Part shown: positions 1 through 9,090 of the stretch, piece after piece
How the letters are laid out: every line of letters starts with the position of its first letter
Position numbering within the stretch: the first letter of the stretch is position 1
Source: Alphaproteobacteria bacterium
GTDB lineage: Bacteria > Pseudomonadota > Alphaproteobacteria > Caulobacterales > Caulobacteraceae
Assembly (NCBI GenBank): GCA_025359785.1
Contig: JANYET010000034.1
Span: 1 to 64,000, forward strand
Reading direction: 5' to 3'
Length of the DNA: 64,000 nucleotides
Translations under genes and position numbers: made by a program
The notes under the pieces: model-generated
The model's input: only the letters and a program-made list of their open reading frames with translations
Told to the model about the DNA's origin: nothing
Databases searched by the model: none

Positions 1-440
1 GCCTGAACAAGGCCCGCTACGGGATCGCCTGGGGAGCCATGGGCGCGGCGGAGTTCTGCCTGCACGCCTCCAGGGAATACACCCAGACGCGCAAGGTGTT
101 CGGCAAGCCCTTGGCCGCGCGCCAACTGGTGCAGAAGAAGCTCGCCGACATGCAGACCGAGATCGCGCTGGGCTTCGAGGGCGCGCTGGCGCTCGGACGG
201 CTGATCGACCAGGGCGCCTGGGTTCCGGAGGCCATCAGCCTGATGAAGCGCAACAACTGCGGCAAGGCGCTGGCCATCGCGCGGGAAGCCCGCGACATCC
301 ACGGCGGCAACGGCATCTCCGGCGAGTACCATGTGATGCGCCACGCGGCGAACCTGGAGACCGTCAACACCTACGAAGGCGCCCATGACGTCCACGCCCT
401 GATCCTCGGCCGCGCGATCACCGGCGAGAACGCTTTCTAG
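1..440 (+). CDS. gcdH: Glutaryl-CoA dehydrogenase, C-terminal part (5' end outside window)
   Basis: Acyl-CoA dehydrogenase family flavoenzyme that would oxidise and decarboxylate glutaryl-CoA to crotonyl-CoA in lysine/tryptophan breakdown. Only the last 146 or so residues are present; the reading frame is open from base 3. The C-terminal helical domain is intact: the arginine-rich FAD-contact segment ([12 protein letters not shown]) and the ending [20 protein letters not shown], where the Glu of TYEG is the catalytic base position typical of glutaryl-CoA dehydrogenases. General acyl-CoA dehydrogenases lack this TYEGxHDxH ending, so the specific call is reasonable. It ends at TAG 438-440; the next gene begins about 90 bp downstream and looks unrelated. 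Confidence 0.88.
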   Translation, partial: LNKARYGIAWGAMGAAEFCLHASREYTQTRKVFGKPLAARQLVQKKLADMQTEIALGFEGALALGRLIDQGAWVPEAISLMKRNNCGKALAIAREARDIHGGNGISGEYHVMRHAANLETVNTYEGAHDVHALILGRAITGENAF

Positions 441-526
441 CCGCGACATCGCACGATCCGCGACCTCGCGGTGCCGTAGCGTCAAGGCCGCCCGCGCGAC
501 CAACGTTACGTTTACGTCTCGCCGCT

Positions 527-2908
527 ATGTTCTCCCCGATCTTTGGGGGCAATTCGTCCATGGCCGGAAAAAGCGCGTCAAGCGCGGCCGACAAGGCAGA
601 GATGATCCGGTGGCTGTTCGAGAACAGCCGCGATCTCATGCAGGTCATCGGCGCGGATGGCCGTTTCAAGCTCGTCAACGCCGCGTGGAAGCCCCTGACC
701 GGCTGGGAAGAGCGTGACGTCGTTGGCCAACCCGCGCTGGATTTCTTCCATCCTGACGATATCGCCCTGGTCCGACTCCGAATCCGCGAGATGTCGCCGG
801 GCGAGGTCGCCGAGAACCACATGCGTGTCCGCCGCCGCGACGGCGGCTGGGGCTGGTTCGCGTCACGCACTCAGAAGATGCCGGACGGCGAGCTGATCGT
901 AACACTGCGCGACGCGACCCAGGAGCGCGAGGGCGCCCGGGAACTGGAAGAGACCCGCCGCGTGCGCCGCGAAACGAGCGAAGCCGCCGGGATCGGCACC
1001 TGGGTCTATGAGCCCCTCGAAAATCGCATCGAGTTTTCTCGCGACCTGCTGTCCCTGACCAACTATGGCGCGGGCGACATCACCCACCCCGACCACTTCC
1101 ACGCCGCCGTTCACCCGGCCGACCGCAAGCACACCGAGGCGTTGATGGCCGCGGCCGTGGAGACTGGCGTGGGCGCCACGCTGGAACACCGGCTGAAGGT
1201 CAACGGGCGCTGGACATCGTGGCGCGCCACCTTCCGCACCGAGCCCAGGCCCGGTGGGGTCTTCGCGCTCCGCGGCGTGTCCGAAAACATCACCGAGCTC
1301 GCCAAGGCCCGCGACGCGGCCCGCGGCGGCGAACTGAAGATGAAGCGCGCCCAGCGCGAGGCCCAGGCCAGCGCCCAGCGCCTGGCCGTCGCCCTCGAGT
1401 CGGCCGAAGCCGGGGTTTATGAGATCGATCACGTGGGCCAGACCTTCTGGGCCTCGCCGGAGTTCGTGAAGATCACCGGCCAGGGCGAGGCGGCCACCTA
1501 CGAACAGGCCACGCAGCTGCGCTTCCCGGGCTTCCATCCCGACGACCTCGACCATGTCCGCGAGTCGTTCCGCTCGCTGCACACCGGCGCCAACCGCGCC
1601 GGCGCCTTCGACGCCCGGATCGTGCGGCCGGACGGCGAGACCCGCTGGGTGCGCATCTCGCACCACCTGAAGGTCGGCAAGGGCGGCCGCTGGCTGAAGG
1701 CCGTGGGCCTGATCCAGGACTTCGACGAACGCAAGCGCCAGGAGATCGCACTGCTGGAGGCCCAGCGGGCGGCGGAGGCCGCGGGCGAGGCCAAGTCCGC
1801 CTTCCTGGCCAACATGAGCCACGAAATCCGCACGCCGATGAACGGGGTGATGGGCGTGCTGCACCTTCTGAAGGCCGAGCGCCTGACCGACGACGGCCGG
1901 CACATGCTGGAAGAGGCGCTATCCTGCGGCCAGATGCTCGCCGAGCTGCTGAACGACGTGATCGATTTCTCGAAGATCGAGGCCGGCCGGCTGGAGCTGG
2001 CGCACGAGGCGCTCGATCCGCGCAGCGTGCTGGATGGCGTGGTCCGCCTGCTCCGGCCTCAGGCTGACGGCAAGGGCCTGTTGTTGCGCCTCGACGTCGC
2101 GCCTGACCTGGGCTGGGTGCGCTCCGACCCGGTCCGTCTGCGCCAGGCGCTGTTCAACCTGGTCGGCAACGCCGTGAAGTTCACCGAGCGCGGCTCGGTC
2201 ACCGTGCGCTGCGTGAGCCCAAGGCCTGGCTTCCTGCGTTTCGAGGTGATCGATACCGGCGTGGGCATTCCCACCGAGGTGCAGGCCCGCGTGTTCCAGC
2301 GCTTCGACCAGGGCGATGCCTCCACCACCCGCAAGTTCGGCGGCTCGGGCCTTGGTCTGGCGATCACCAAGAAGCTCGCGGAAATGATGTCCGGCGCCGT
2401 CGGCTTCACCTCCGAGCAAGGCCTGGGATCGACCTTCTGGCTGGAGATCGCGGCGGAGCCGACCGAGGCCGTCGCGGCCACGTCGGAAAGCCTGGAGCCG
2501 GTGCTCGACGGCCTGCGTGTGCTGGTGGTCGAGGATAATCCGACCAACCGGATGATCGCGACGAAGCTGCTGGAGAGCCTTGGCGCGCAGGTCTCGACAG
2601 CGGCTGACGGCTACCTCGGCGTCGAGGCGGCCGAGACCGGCGACTTCCACCTGATCCTGATGGATATCCAGATGCCCGGCATCGACGGCCTGGAAGCCGC
2701 GCTCCGCATCCGCGCCCTCGGCGGGGCCGCGGCCCAGACGCCGATCGTGGCGCTGACCGCCAATGTCCTGGCCCACCAGCGCCGCGCCTATCTCGACGCC
2801 GGCATGGACGGGGTGGTCGGCAAGCCGATCTCACCCGGCGTCCTGCTGCGCGAAATCGCCCGCTTGAGCGCCCCGCCCGCCGAGGCCGAGGAAACCGAGG
2901 CGGCTTGA
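527..2908 (+). CDS. Hybrid sensor histidine kinase with three PAS domains and a C-terminal receiver
   Basis: Cytosolic-looking hybrid kinase of 793 residues with no membrane segment. Three PAS domains follow one another (about residues 25-140, 150-265 and 285-405, each ending in a PAC-like segment). A short coiled linker leads to the DHp helix with phospho-accepting His432 in SHEIRTPMNG. The HATPase domain has the N box (NLVGNAVKFTE), G1 (DTGVGIP) and G2 (GSGLGLAI). The receiver starts at RVLVVEDN, with phospho-acceptor Asp713 in LMDIQMPG and conserved Lys in GKPIS. No partner regulator is adjacent, so the signal and output are unknown. An internal ATG at 560 (MAGKSAS), preceded by a G-rich tract, is an equally likely start; the residues between carry no domain. 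Confidence 0.92.
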   Translation: MFSPIFGGNSSMAGKSASSAADKAEMIRWLFENSRDLMQVIGADGRFKLVNAAWKPLTGWEERDVVGQPALDFFHPDDIALVRLRIREMSPGEVAENHMRVRRRDGGWGWFASRTQKMPDGELIVTLRDATQEREGARELEETRRVRRETSEAAGIGTWVYEPLENRIEFSRDLLSLTNYGAGDITHPDHFHAAVHPADRKHTEALMAAAVETGVGATLEHRLKVNGRWTSWRATFRTEPRPGGVFALRGVSENITELAKARDAARGGELKMKRAQREAQASAQRLAVALESAEAGVYEIDHVGQTFWASPEFVKITGQGEAATYEQATQLRFPGFHPDDLDHVRESFRSLHTGANRAGAFDARIVRPDGETRWVRISHHLKVGKGGRWLKAVGLIQDFDERKRQEIALLEAQRAAEAAGEAKSAFLANMSHEIRTPMNGVMGVLHLLKAERLTDDGRHMLEEALSCGQMLAELLNDVIDFSKIEAGRLELAHEALDPRSVLDGVVRLLRPQADGKGLLLRLDVAPDLGWVRSDPVRLRQALFNLVGNAVKFTERGSVTVRCVSPRPGFLRFEVIDTGVGIPTEVQARVFQRFDQGDASTTRKFGGSGLGLAITKKLAEMMSGAVGFTSEQGLGSTFWLEIAAEPTEAVAATSESLEPVLDGLRVLVVEDNPTNRMIATKLLESLGAQVSTAADGYLGVEAAETGDFHLILMDIQMPGIDGLEAALRIRALGGAAAQTPIVALTANVLAHQRRAYLDAGMDGVVGKPISPGVLLREIARLSAPPAEAEETEAA

Positions 2909-2986
2909 CGCTGTAAGCGACGCGCCAAGGCTTCCACGGCGCGACGAACCGATGCTACTGCTCGGGCGGAACCTGCAGGAGTTGAG

Positions 2987-3397
2987 ATGATTTTCGCAAC
3001 CAAGGCGCAACGGCGCCTCCTGGCCGCCGCGGCCGTCGCCGTCATGGCCACCGCCGCCGTGGCTCAGACACCCGCCCAGGCGCCCGCCGCGCCGCCCGCC
3101 GCGCCGCCCGCCGACTTCGCCATCTGTTCGGCCTGCCATGAGAGCACGCCCAAGGCCGGACCGTCGCTGGGTCCCAACCTGTTCGGCGTCGGCGGGCGCA
3201 AGGCCGGCGGCGTGGCCGACTACGACTATTCACCGGCTCTGAAAGCCTATGGCGCGACCTGGAACGCCGACAACCTGGCGGCCTTCATCCTCGATCCGGG
3301 CAAGGCGGTCCCGGGCAACAAGATGGACTATCCCGGCGCGTCGGACGCGGCGTCCGCCAAGGCGATCGCCGACTATCTGATGACCCTGAAGGGTTGA
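2987..3397 (+). CDS. Periplasmic class I cytochrome c
   Basis: Small soluble electron carrier of 136 residues. A signal peptide (residues 1-26, ending AVA-Q) is followed by a Pro/Ala-rich linker. One haem-binding motif CSACH lies at residues 47-51, and the likely axial Met sits in PGNKMDYPG near the C-terminus, as in cytochrome c2/c550-type proteins. The start has a good ribosome site (AGGAG about 7 nt upstream). It is the first of three consecutive plus-strand c-type cytochrome genes (to 4917), suggesting a shared role in a periplasmic electron chain. The redox partner is not visible in the window. Confidence 0.88.
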   Translation: MIFATKAQRRLLAAAAVAVMATAAVAQTPAQAPAAPPAAPPADFAICSACHESTPKAGPSLGPNLFGVGGRKAGGVADYDYSPALKAYGATWNADNLAAFILDPGKAVPGNKMDYPGASDAASAKAIADYLMTLKG

Positions 3398-3483
3398 GAG
3401 CCCCCTCGAAGGCTTGAGGGCGGGCCGCGAGCGCACTAAAGCTGGCGGCGCGTGTCTGCTGGCCGTCCATACCGGAGCTTTGA

Positions 3484-3945
3484 ATGAAACCTGTCCGCAA
3501 CGTCGTCTGGGCCGCCCTCTCCGGCGCCGGCATAGCGCTCTGCTTCGCCTCCATCGCGGCCGCCGCCGGCAGCCCGGTCGAGGACCGCCAGGCGGCGATG
3601 AAGCACGTCGGCCAGACGATGAAGGAAGCCACCGCCTTCACTTCCGCCGCCACGCCCTATGACGCCGCCAAGGTGAAAGGGCTGATGGACGGCCTGGCCG
3701 CCGACGCCAAGAAGCTGAAGGGCCTCTATCCGGCCAGCAGCGCGGCCGATCCCAAGACCGCCGCCGATCCGAAGGTATTCGCCAACAAGGCCGACTTCGA
3801 CAAACGTCTGGCCGAGATGGGCACGCTGGCCGCCACGGCCGGCAAGGCCAAGGACACCGACAGCTTCAAGGCGGCGTTCAAGCCGGTGGGCGACACCTGC
3901 AAGTCGTGCCACGACATCTACCGCATGAAGAAGAAGCCGGCCTAA
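3484..3945 (+). CDS. Class II cytochrome c (cytochrome c' family)
   Basis: A 153-residue exported four-helix-bundle cytochrome. The signal peptide covers residues 1-28. In contrast to class I proteins, the haem motif is at the C-terminal end (C139-K-S-C142-H143), the signature of cytochrome c'/c556. The segment between is Ala/Lys-rich helix, and RQAAMKHVG near the mature N-terminus carries the Met expected at the sixth-ligand position in c556-like members. It lies 86 bp after the class I cytochrome gene and 45 bp before the dihaem gene. Cytochrome c' proteins can bind NO or act as electron carriers; the sequence alone does not decide between these. Confidence 0.87.
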   Translation: MKPVRNVVWAALSGAGIALCFASIAAAAGSPVEDRQAAMKHVGQTMKEATAFTSAATPYDAAKVKGLMDGLAADAKKLKGLYPASSAADPKTAADPKVFANKADFDKRLAEMGTLAATAGKAKDTDSFKAAFKPVGDTCKSCHDIYRMKKKPA

Positions 3946-3990
3946 AAGGCCGCCAACACCTATCGGGGTGGGGATTATCGGGGTTTGGGG

Positions 3991-4917
3991 ATGCTGAAGC
4001 GCGGTCTGGTCGTGGTGGGCCTGCTGGCCCTCGTGGTGCTGGCGGCGCTGTGGGTCCTGACCGCGCCCAAGAGATTGCCAGCCTCGGCGCTGGCGGCGGG
4101 CTATCATCCGAACGTCACCAACGGCGAGGTGATGTTCACGGCCGGCAACTGCTCGGCGTGCCACGCCACGCCGGGCCAGGACGACCGCACCCAGCTGGCC
4201 GGCGGCCTGAAGCTTACCTCGCCCTTCGGGACGTTCGTCACGCCCAACATCTCGCCGGACGCCCGATATGGCATCGGCGGCTGGACGGAGGCCGAGTTCG
4301 TCAACGCCATGAAACGGGGTGTTGGCCGCCACGGCGAGCACCTCTATCCGGCCTTCCCCTATTCCTCGTACAGCCTGATGAAGACCGCCGATGTGCGTGA
4401 TCTGTTCGCCTACATGAAGACCCTGCCGGCGGTGGCCACGCCGAGCGCGCCGCACGAATTGAAATTCCCGTTCAACATCCGGCTCGCGGTGGGCTTCTGG
4501 AAGCTGCTGTATTTCAAGCCGCATGAGTTCGCGGCCGACCCGAAGAAGTCCGAGGCCTGGAACCGCGGGATGTACCTGGCCGAGGGCCCGGCCCATTGCG
4601 CCGAGTGCCACACGCCGCGCAATGCGCTGGGCGGCGTCGAGGAGGCCCAGCTCTACGCCGGCGCCCCGAACCTGGAGAAGGGTGGCCGCTTCGCCAGCAA
4701 CATCACAGCCCACAAGGACGGCATCGGTGACTGGAGCGAGGACGACATCGCCGGGTTCCTGAAGACCGGCACGGACAAGTGCTTCAACGAGCCCGAGGGG
4801 ATGAAGGACGTCATCGCATCGACCGGCAAGCTCAGCGACGCCGATCTCGCGGCCCTCGGCGCCTACATCCACGCGCTCCCCGCCATCGCCGGCAACCCCA
4901 AGCACAAGACCTGCTAG
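3991..4917 (+). CDS. Membrane-anchored dihaem cytochrome c (AdhB-like)
   Basis: About 308 residues from the ATG at 3991; a TTG two codons earlier is also open, but GGGG at 3980-3983 suits the ATG. An uncleaved-looking N-terminal hydrophobic segment (residues 5-24) anchors it in the inner membrane facing the periplasm. Two haem motifs, CSACH near residue 55 and CAECH near residue 207, define two cytochrome c domains. The flanking pattern PFGTFVTPNISPD, GIGGWTEAEF, LYPAFPYSSY is that of the cytochrome subunit of PQQ-alcohol/gluconate dehydrogenases, but that subunit usually has three haems and here there are two. No dehydrogenase gene is adjacent. It probably passes electrons between membrane and the two soluble cytochromes upstream. 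Confidence 0.86.
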   Translation: MLKRGLVVVGLLALVVLAALWVLTAPKRLPASALAAGYHPNVTNGEVMFTAGNCSACHATPGQDDRTQLAGGLKLTSPFGTFVTPNISPDARYGIGGWTEAEFVNAMKRGVGRHGEHLYPAFPYSSYSLMKTADVRDLFAYMKTLPAVATPSAPHELKFPFNIRLAVGFWKLLYFKPHEFAADPKKSEAWNRGMYLAEGPAHCAECHTPRNALGGVEEAQLYAGAPNLEKGGRFASNITAHKDGIGDWSEDDIAGFLKTGTDKCFNEPEGMKDVIASTGKLSDADLAALGAYIHALPAIAGNPKHKTC

Positions 4918-5005
4918 AAAGTCTTCCTCTCCCCTGAGGAGGTAGCGTCGAGCGCTCCGCGAATGCTACTCCTCGCCCCAAAGAGTTCGGGGAGACGATG
5001 ACACC

Positions 5006-6679
5006 ATGGCGGAGATTGCCATCGACGCGACCACGGCGCCCGCGACGCCCAGCTTGCGTACCGTGGTCGCGGCTTCGGCGACCGGGGCCACCTTCGAGTG
5101 GTACGACTTCTTCGTCTTCGGCAGCCTGACGCAGGTCATCTCCAAGACCTTCTTTTCGGGCCTGAACGAGACCGCTGGCTACATCGCGGCGCTGGCCTTG
5201 TTCGGGGCGGGCTTCGCGTTCCGTCCGGTGGGCGCGCTGGTGTTCGGGCGTGTGGGCGACCTGGTCGGACGCAAGGCGGCGTTCCTGGTGACGGTGGCCC
5301 TGATGGGCGTCGCGACCGTGGCGATCGGCCTGCTGCCCAGCTACGCAACGGCGGGGGTGATCGCGCCGATCCTTTTGCTGCTGATGCGCATCCTGCAGGG
5401 CTTCTCGCTGGGCGGCGAATACGGCGGGGCGGCGACCTACGTCTGTGAGCACACCACGCAGGATGCGCGCGGGCGCTCGACCAGCTGGGTGCAGACGGCG
5501 GCGGCCTTTGGCCTCCTGGGCGCGCTGCTGGTGATCCTGGTGACGCGGCTGGTGCTCGGCAAATGGTTCGGGCCTGGGGCCTTCGACGCCTGGGGTTGGC
5601 GGATCCCGTTCCTGCTGTCTTCGGCCCTGCTGGCGGTCTCGATCTTCATGCGCATGAAGCTGACCGAGAGTCCGGCCTTCGCCGCCATGAAGGCCGAGGG
5701 CACGCAATCCAAGGCGCCGCTGACCGAAGCCTTCGGCCAGTGGAAGAACCTGAAGATCGTCCTGCTGGCGCTGGTCGCCATCATGTTCGCGCAGGGCGCC
5801 GTCTGGTACACGGCCTTCTTCTACGTGCAGACCTTCATGGAGAAATTCCTGAAGGTGGACCCGGCGACCATCAACGGGCTGATGATCGCCATCGTGGCGG
5901 CGAGCGCGCCGCTCTACGTGTTCTTCGGCTGGCTCTCCGACCGGATTGGCCGCAAGCCCGTCCTGCTCTTCGGCATGGGGCTGATGCTGATCGCCTATTT
6001 CCCGGGCTTCCACATGCTGGCCAACACCCTGAACCCGGCGTTGGCCGAGGCGACCGCTTCGTCGCCGGCGACGGTGATCGCCGACCCGGCCGACTGCGCC
6101 CTGCAGTTCGATCCCGTCGGCAAGGCCGCCTTCACCTCGTCCTGCGACATCGCCAAGACCGCGCTGGCCAACGCCGGTGTCAGCTACATCAACCAGGCCG
6201 CGCCGGCCGGACAGGCGGCGATGGTCCGCGTCGGATTGGCGACCATCCCGTCGCTGGACGCCCGCGGCGCGCCGAAGGCGGTCGCCAAGGCGATCAAGAC
6301 CAGCGTCGAGGGCAAGATCAAGGAGGGCCTGGCCCGCGCCGGCTACCCCGCCAAGGCCGACCCCAAGCGGATGAACCTGCTGGGCGCTTTCGGCGTGCTG
6401 ATGGTCTTCGTGGTCGCCGCCACCGCCCTGTTCGGCCCGATCGCGGCCTGCCTGGTGGAGCTGTTCCCGACGCGGATCCGCTACACCGCCCTGTCGCTGC
6501 CCTACCATATCGGCACCGGCTGGGTGGGCGGCTTCGTGCCCTTCACCGCCTTCGCCATCGTGGCCGCGGTGGGCAATATCTATTCCGGCCTCTGGTACCC
6601 CTTCGCCTTCACCCTGGTGGCGACGGTGACCTGCCTCTTCCTGTTGCCGGAGACCAAGGGCCGCTCGCTGACGGATTAG
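5006..6679 (+). CDS. MFS transporter, metabolite:H+ symporter (MHS) family, with large insert
   Basis: A 557-residue inner-membrane permease. MHS-family marks include TGATFEWYDFFVFGSL in TM1, the MFS loop motif GRVGDLVGRKA between TM2 and TM3, GFSLGGEYGGAATY in TM4/5, and a second loop motif WLSDRIGRKPV. Family members are about 430 residues; the excess is one hydrophilic insertion of roughly 110 residues between the TM8 and TM9 regions (about residues 345-455), containing two cysteines. Substrates of the family are small organic acids or osmolytes; the one here cannot be told. Its stop overlaps by 4 bp the stop of the convergent dipeptidase gene. Confidence 0.88.
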   Translation: MAEIAIDATTAPATPSLRTVVAASATGATFEWYDFFVFGSLTQVISKTFFSGLNETAGYIAALALFGAGFAFRPVGALVFGRVGDLVGRKAAFLVTVALMGVATVAIGLLPSYATAGVIAPILLLLMRILQGFSLGGEYGGAATYVCEHTTQDARGRSTSWVQTAAAFGLLGALLVILVTRLVLGKWFGPGAFDAWGWRIPFLLSSALLAVSIFMRMKLTESPAFAAMKAEGTQSKAPLTEAFGQWKNLKIVLLALVAIMFAQGAVWYTAFFYVQTFMEKFLKVDPATINGLMIAIVAASAPLYVFFGWLSDRIGRKPVLLFGMGLMLIAYFPGFHMLANTLNPALAEATASSPATVIADPADCALQFDPVGKAAFTSSCDIAKTALANAGVSYINQAAPAGQAAMVRVGLATIPSLDARGAPKAVAKAIKTSVEGKIKEGLARAGYPAKADPKRMNLLGAFGVLMVFVVAATALFGPIAACLVELFPTRIRYTALSLPYHIGTGWVGGFVPFTAFAIVAAVGNIYSGLWYPFAFTLVATVTCLFLLPETKGRSLTD

Positions 6680-7992
6680 GGCTTTGGCAGTCCGTCCAGG
6701 TCGGCCAGGGTCGCCTCGTTCGGCTGGACGCCCAGCAGACGTTTGGCCACCGCCTCGGTCTCCCGCAAGGCCCGCAGGACGTTGGCGCCGGCGACCTTGC
6801 CGAGCTCCTCGTCGGTCCAGCCGCGGCGGGCGAGTTCGGCCAGCAGGGCGGGGTACTTGTCGACGCCTTCAAGCCCCTGCGGCGTGTCGGGGATGCCGTC
6901 GAGATCGGAGCCGATGCCGACGCTGTCGATACCGGCCACCTTGCGGATCTGGTCGATGTGGTCGGCGACCATGGCCAGGGTCACGGCGGGCTTGGGGTGC
7001 GCTGTAGCCCAGGCCGCCATCGCCGCCTTTCGCCGATCCGGCGCACCGGTGTAGAGCGAGGCTTCCCGAGCGGTGTCGGCGGCTTCGTCGGCGTTCCAGC
7101 GGCGGCGCGCCTCCGACACATAGCCGGTGGCGTAGTTGGCCATGACCACGCCGTGGTTCTTCGCCACCAGGAGCAACACATCGTCGGGCACATTGCGCGG
7201 ATGGTCGCTGAGCGCGCGGGCGCCCGAGTGCGAAAAGATCACCGGCGCCTGGGACACCGCCAGCGCATCGCGCATGGTCTCGGCCGACACATGGCTGAGG
7301 TCGATCAGCATCCCCAGCCGGTTCATTTCGCCCACCACCGCCTTGCCATAGGCGGTCAGGCCGTGGTGCGCCGGGTCGTCGGTCGCCGAGTCGGCCCAAT
7401 GGTTGTTGGTGAAGTGGCTGAGCGTCATGTAGCGGGCGCCGAGCGCGTAATAGGCCCGGAGCACCGCCATCGAGTCGTCGATCTGATGGCCGCCTTCAAC
7501 ACCGATCAGGGAGCCGACCTTACCCGCCTTGTGCGCGCGGACGATGTCGTCGGCGGTGTAGGCCATGGCCAGGTCGTCGGGGTATCGGGCGGCCAGGCGC
7601 TTGACGATATCGATCTGTTCGACGGTCATTTTGACCGCCGCGGGGCCGGTGACCGAGGCCGGAATATAGACCGACCAGAACTGGCCGCCCACGTGGCCGG
7701 CATGCAGGCGCGGGATATCGGTCATCAGTCCGCCGGCGTTCGGGGGGCTTCCGGGCGCGGGCGGAGCCTTGGTGAGATCGCCCTTCAGATCGAAGACCCC
7801 GACCTTGCCCGCGTAGCGCTCGCGGACTTCCCAGGGCAGGTCGTTGTGGCCGTCGATCAGCGGGGTCTTGGCCAACACCGCCGCGACGCGCGCGGCGATC
7901 TGGGCGTCGGTCTGAGCTGGGGCCGGAGCCGCCCAGGCCGTTCCGCTCGCCGCCGCCATGGCGACCGCCACCGCTATCGTCCGAATACGCAT
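6676..7992 (-). CDS. Exported membrane dipeptidase (peptidase M19)
   Basis: Zinc dipeptidase of 438 residues. Start chosen at 7992 (MRIRTIAVAVAM), preceded by GGGGGG, because it gives a clean signal peptide ending GTAWA-AP. Metal-site motifs of the renal dipeptidase family are present: DGHNDLPW (His and Asp), the bridging Glu in GVEGGHQI, LSHVS and FSHSGARAL (His ligands), and the terminal Asp in GIGSDLDG. Family members hydrolyse dipeptides, some with D-residues, in the periplasm. It is third in a minus-strand run after the siroheme-like and phosphotransferase genes, separated from the latter by 50 bp. Confidence 0.9.
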   Translation of the reverse strand: MRIRTIAVAVAMAAASGTAWAAPAPAQTDAQIAARVAAVLAKTPLIDGHNDLPWEVRERYAGKVGVFDLKGDLTKAPPAPGSPPNAGGLMTDIPRLHAGHVGGQFWSVYIPASVTGPAAVKMTVEQIDIVKRLAARYPDDLAMAYTADDIVRAHKAGKVGSLIGVEGGHQIDDSMAVLRAYYALGARYMTLSHFTNNHWADSATDDPAHHGLTAYGKAVVGEMNRLGMLIDLSHVSAETMRDALAVSQAPVIFSHSGARALSDHPRNVPDDVLLLVAKNHGVVMANYATGYVSEARRRWNADEAADTAREASLYTGAPDRRKAAMAAWATAHPKPAVTLAMVADHIDQIRKVAGIDSVGIGSDLDGIPDTPQGLEGVDKYPALLAELARRGWTDEELGKVAGANVLRALRETEAVAKRLLGVQPNEATLADLDGLPKP

Positions 7993-8042
7993 CGCATCGC
8001 CCCCCTGAAGCTCGAGCGAGCATGACGTGCGGCGCGGCGAGG

Positions 8043-9065
8043 TCAATCGGCGGTGAGCCGGCTCAGGGCCTCGGCGCAGGCCGGCGCCCGCAGACCGTCC
8101 AGGGCCGCGGCCAGGCGCGCCTTTCCGTAAGCTATCCGGTTGTCCCGCGAGGCCAGGTCGAAGGTCCCGGCGCGCAGGCTCTGGCGGAAATCCTCGAGGG
8201 TAAGTCCTGCGAGCGTGCGGTCGTCGAACGGAACACCCGGCTGTTCGGCAGCGCAGACGTTCAGGAACATCATCCCGATGAAGAGGTGGTTCACCAGCCG
8301 CATCAGGTCGAACCGCGCCCGCTCCTCCAGGCTCGGCGCGCGGCCGAAGTAGGTAGTGAGCAGGGCATCCTCGCCGCCGGCCTCGCCGGTGAACCAGTTG
8401 GCGAGCGTCGCCAGATCCACATAGCGGTCGGCCAGGAAGGCGGCCTCCCAGTCGACGACCCAGAGCCTGCGGCCGTCGTAGAGGATATTGCCGGGGTTGA
8501 GGTCGTTGTGGCTGGAGACCAGATCGTTGGCCTTCGTCCGATAGCCGGCCCGCAGGGTCGCATAGCGGTCGAACAGCTCGGCGGTCGCTTCGCTCGCCAG
8601 GATATCCAGCGCGCGGTGACCGGCGATCAGCCGGTCCATGCCGTCGAGGTAATCGGCAAACGGCGGGAAGGCCGGCGTCTCGTGCAGCACGCGGATCGCC
8701 TGAGCGAGTTCGATGACCAGGGCGTAGCCTTTGTGCGGATAATCCTGGGCCAGCGAATGCGGTGGGATGAAGTCGCTGATTGTCACACCGTCCGCGGCGT
8801 CGGCGTAGCGCACGCGCGGGGCGATGAACGCGGCGGCGGCGGTCCTGAGACAGGCGTGGCTTCGCACCGGATCGCGGAACCCGTCGGGGGCCACGTCCAG
8901 GCGCAGCAGATAGGCGATGGCGCCGACCCGGATGCGCCAGACGCCCGCGCCGCTCATCCCGCCACTGACCGGCTGTGGCGGGCTGTCGAGGTCGGTCGCG
9001 CCGAACGCCGCTGTCAGGCCGCGCGCAATCGCCGCGCGCTTGGGTTCAGGAAAATGATCGAGCAT
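8043..9065 (-). CDS. Aminoglycoside phosphotransferase/choline kinase-fold protein
   Basis: A 340-residue cytosolic kinase-fold protein. The catalytic loop SHNDLNPGNILYDG (HxDxxxxN) and metal-binding VVDWEAAFLADRYVDLA are clear. The N-lobe contains VSGGMSGAGVWRI, a glycine-rich nucleotide loop. The arrangement with an aromatic/acidic WEA and DLA after the loop resembles choline/ethanolamine kinase and LicA-like proteins more than resistance enzymes, so a small alcohol or sugar substrate is likely, but it is not identifiable. A promoter with operator-like repeats lies just upstream (9091-9133). Confidence 0.82.
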   Translation of the reverse strand: MLDHFPEPKRAAIARGLTAAFGATDLDSPPQPVSGGMSGAGVWRIRVGAIAYLLRLDVAPDGFRDPVRSHACLRTAAAAFIAPRVRYADAADGVTISDFIPPHSLAQDYPHKGYALVIELAQAIRVLHETPAFPPFADYLDGMDRLIAGHRALDILASEATAELFDRYATLRAGYRTKANDLVSSHNDLNPGNILYDGRRLWVVDWEAAFLADRYVDLATLANWFTGEAGGEDALLTTYFGRAPSLEERARFDLMRLVNHLFIGMMFLNVCAAEQPGVPFDDRTLAGLTLEDFRQSLRAGTFDLASRDNRIAYGKARLAAALDGLRAPACAEALSRLTAD

Positions 9066-9090
9066 GGCCGGCTCCAGAGGGGAGCGCGTC

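Noticed and set aside
863..1903. Long minus-strand frame opposite the hybrid kinase
   Set aside because: It mirrors the third-position GC of the kinase gene, has no family motif, and the plus-strand kinase has complete domains.
5563..8025. 820-codon plus-strand frame across the MFS and dipeptidase genes
   Set aside because: A GC-driven shadow frame; Arg/Gly/Pro-rich low complexity and overlap with two well-supported genes.
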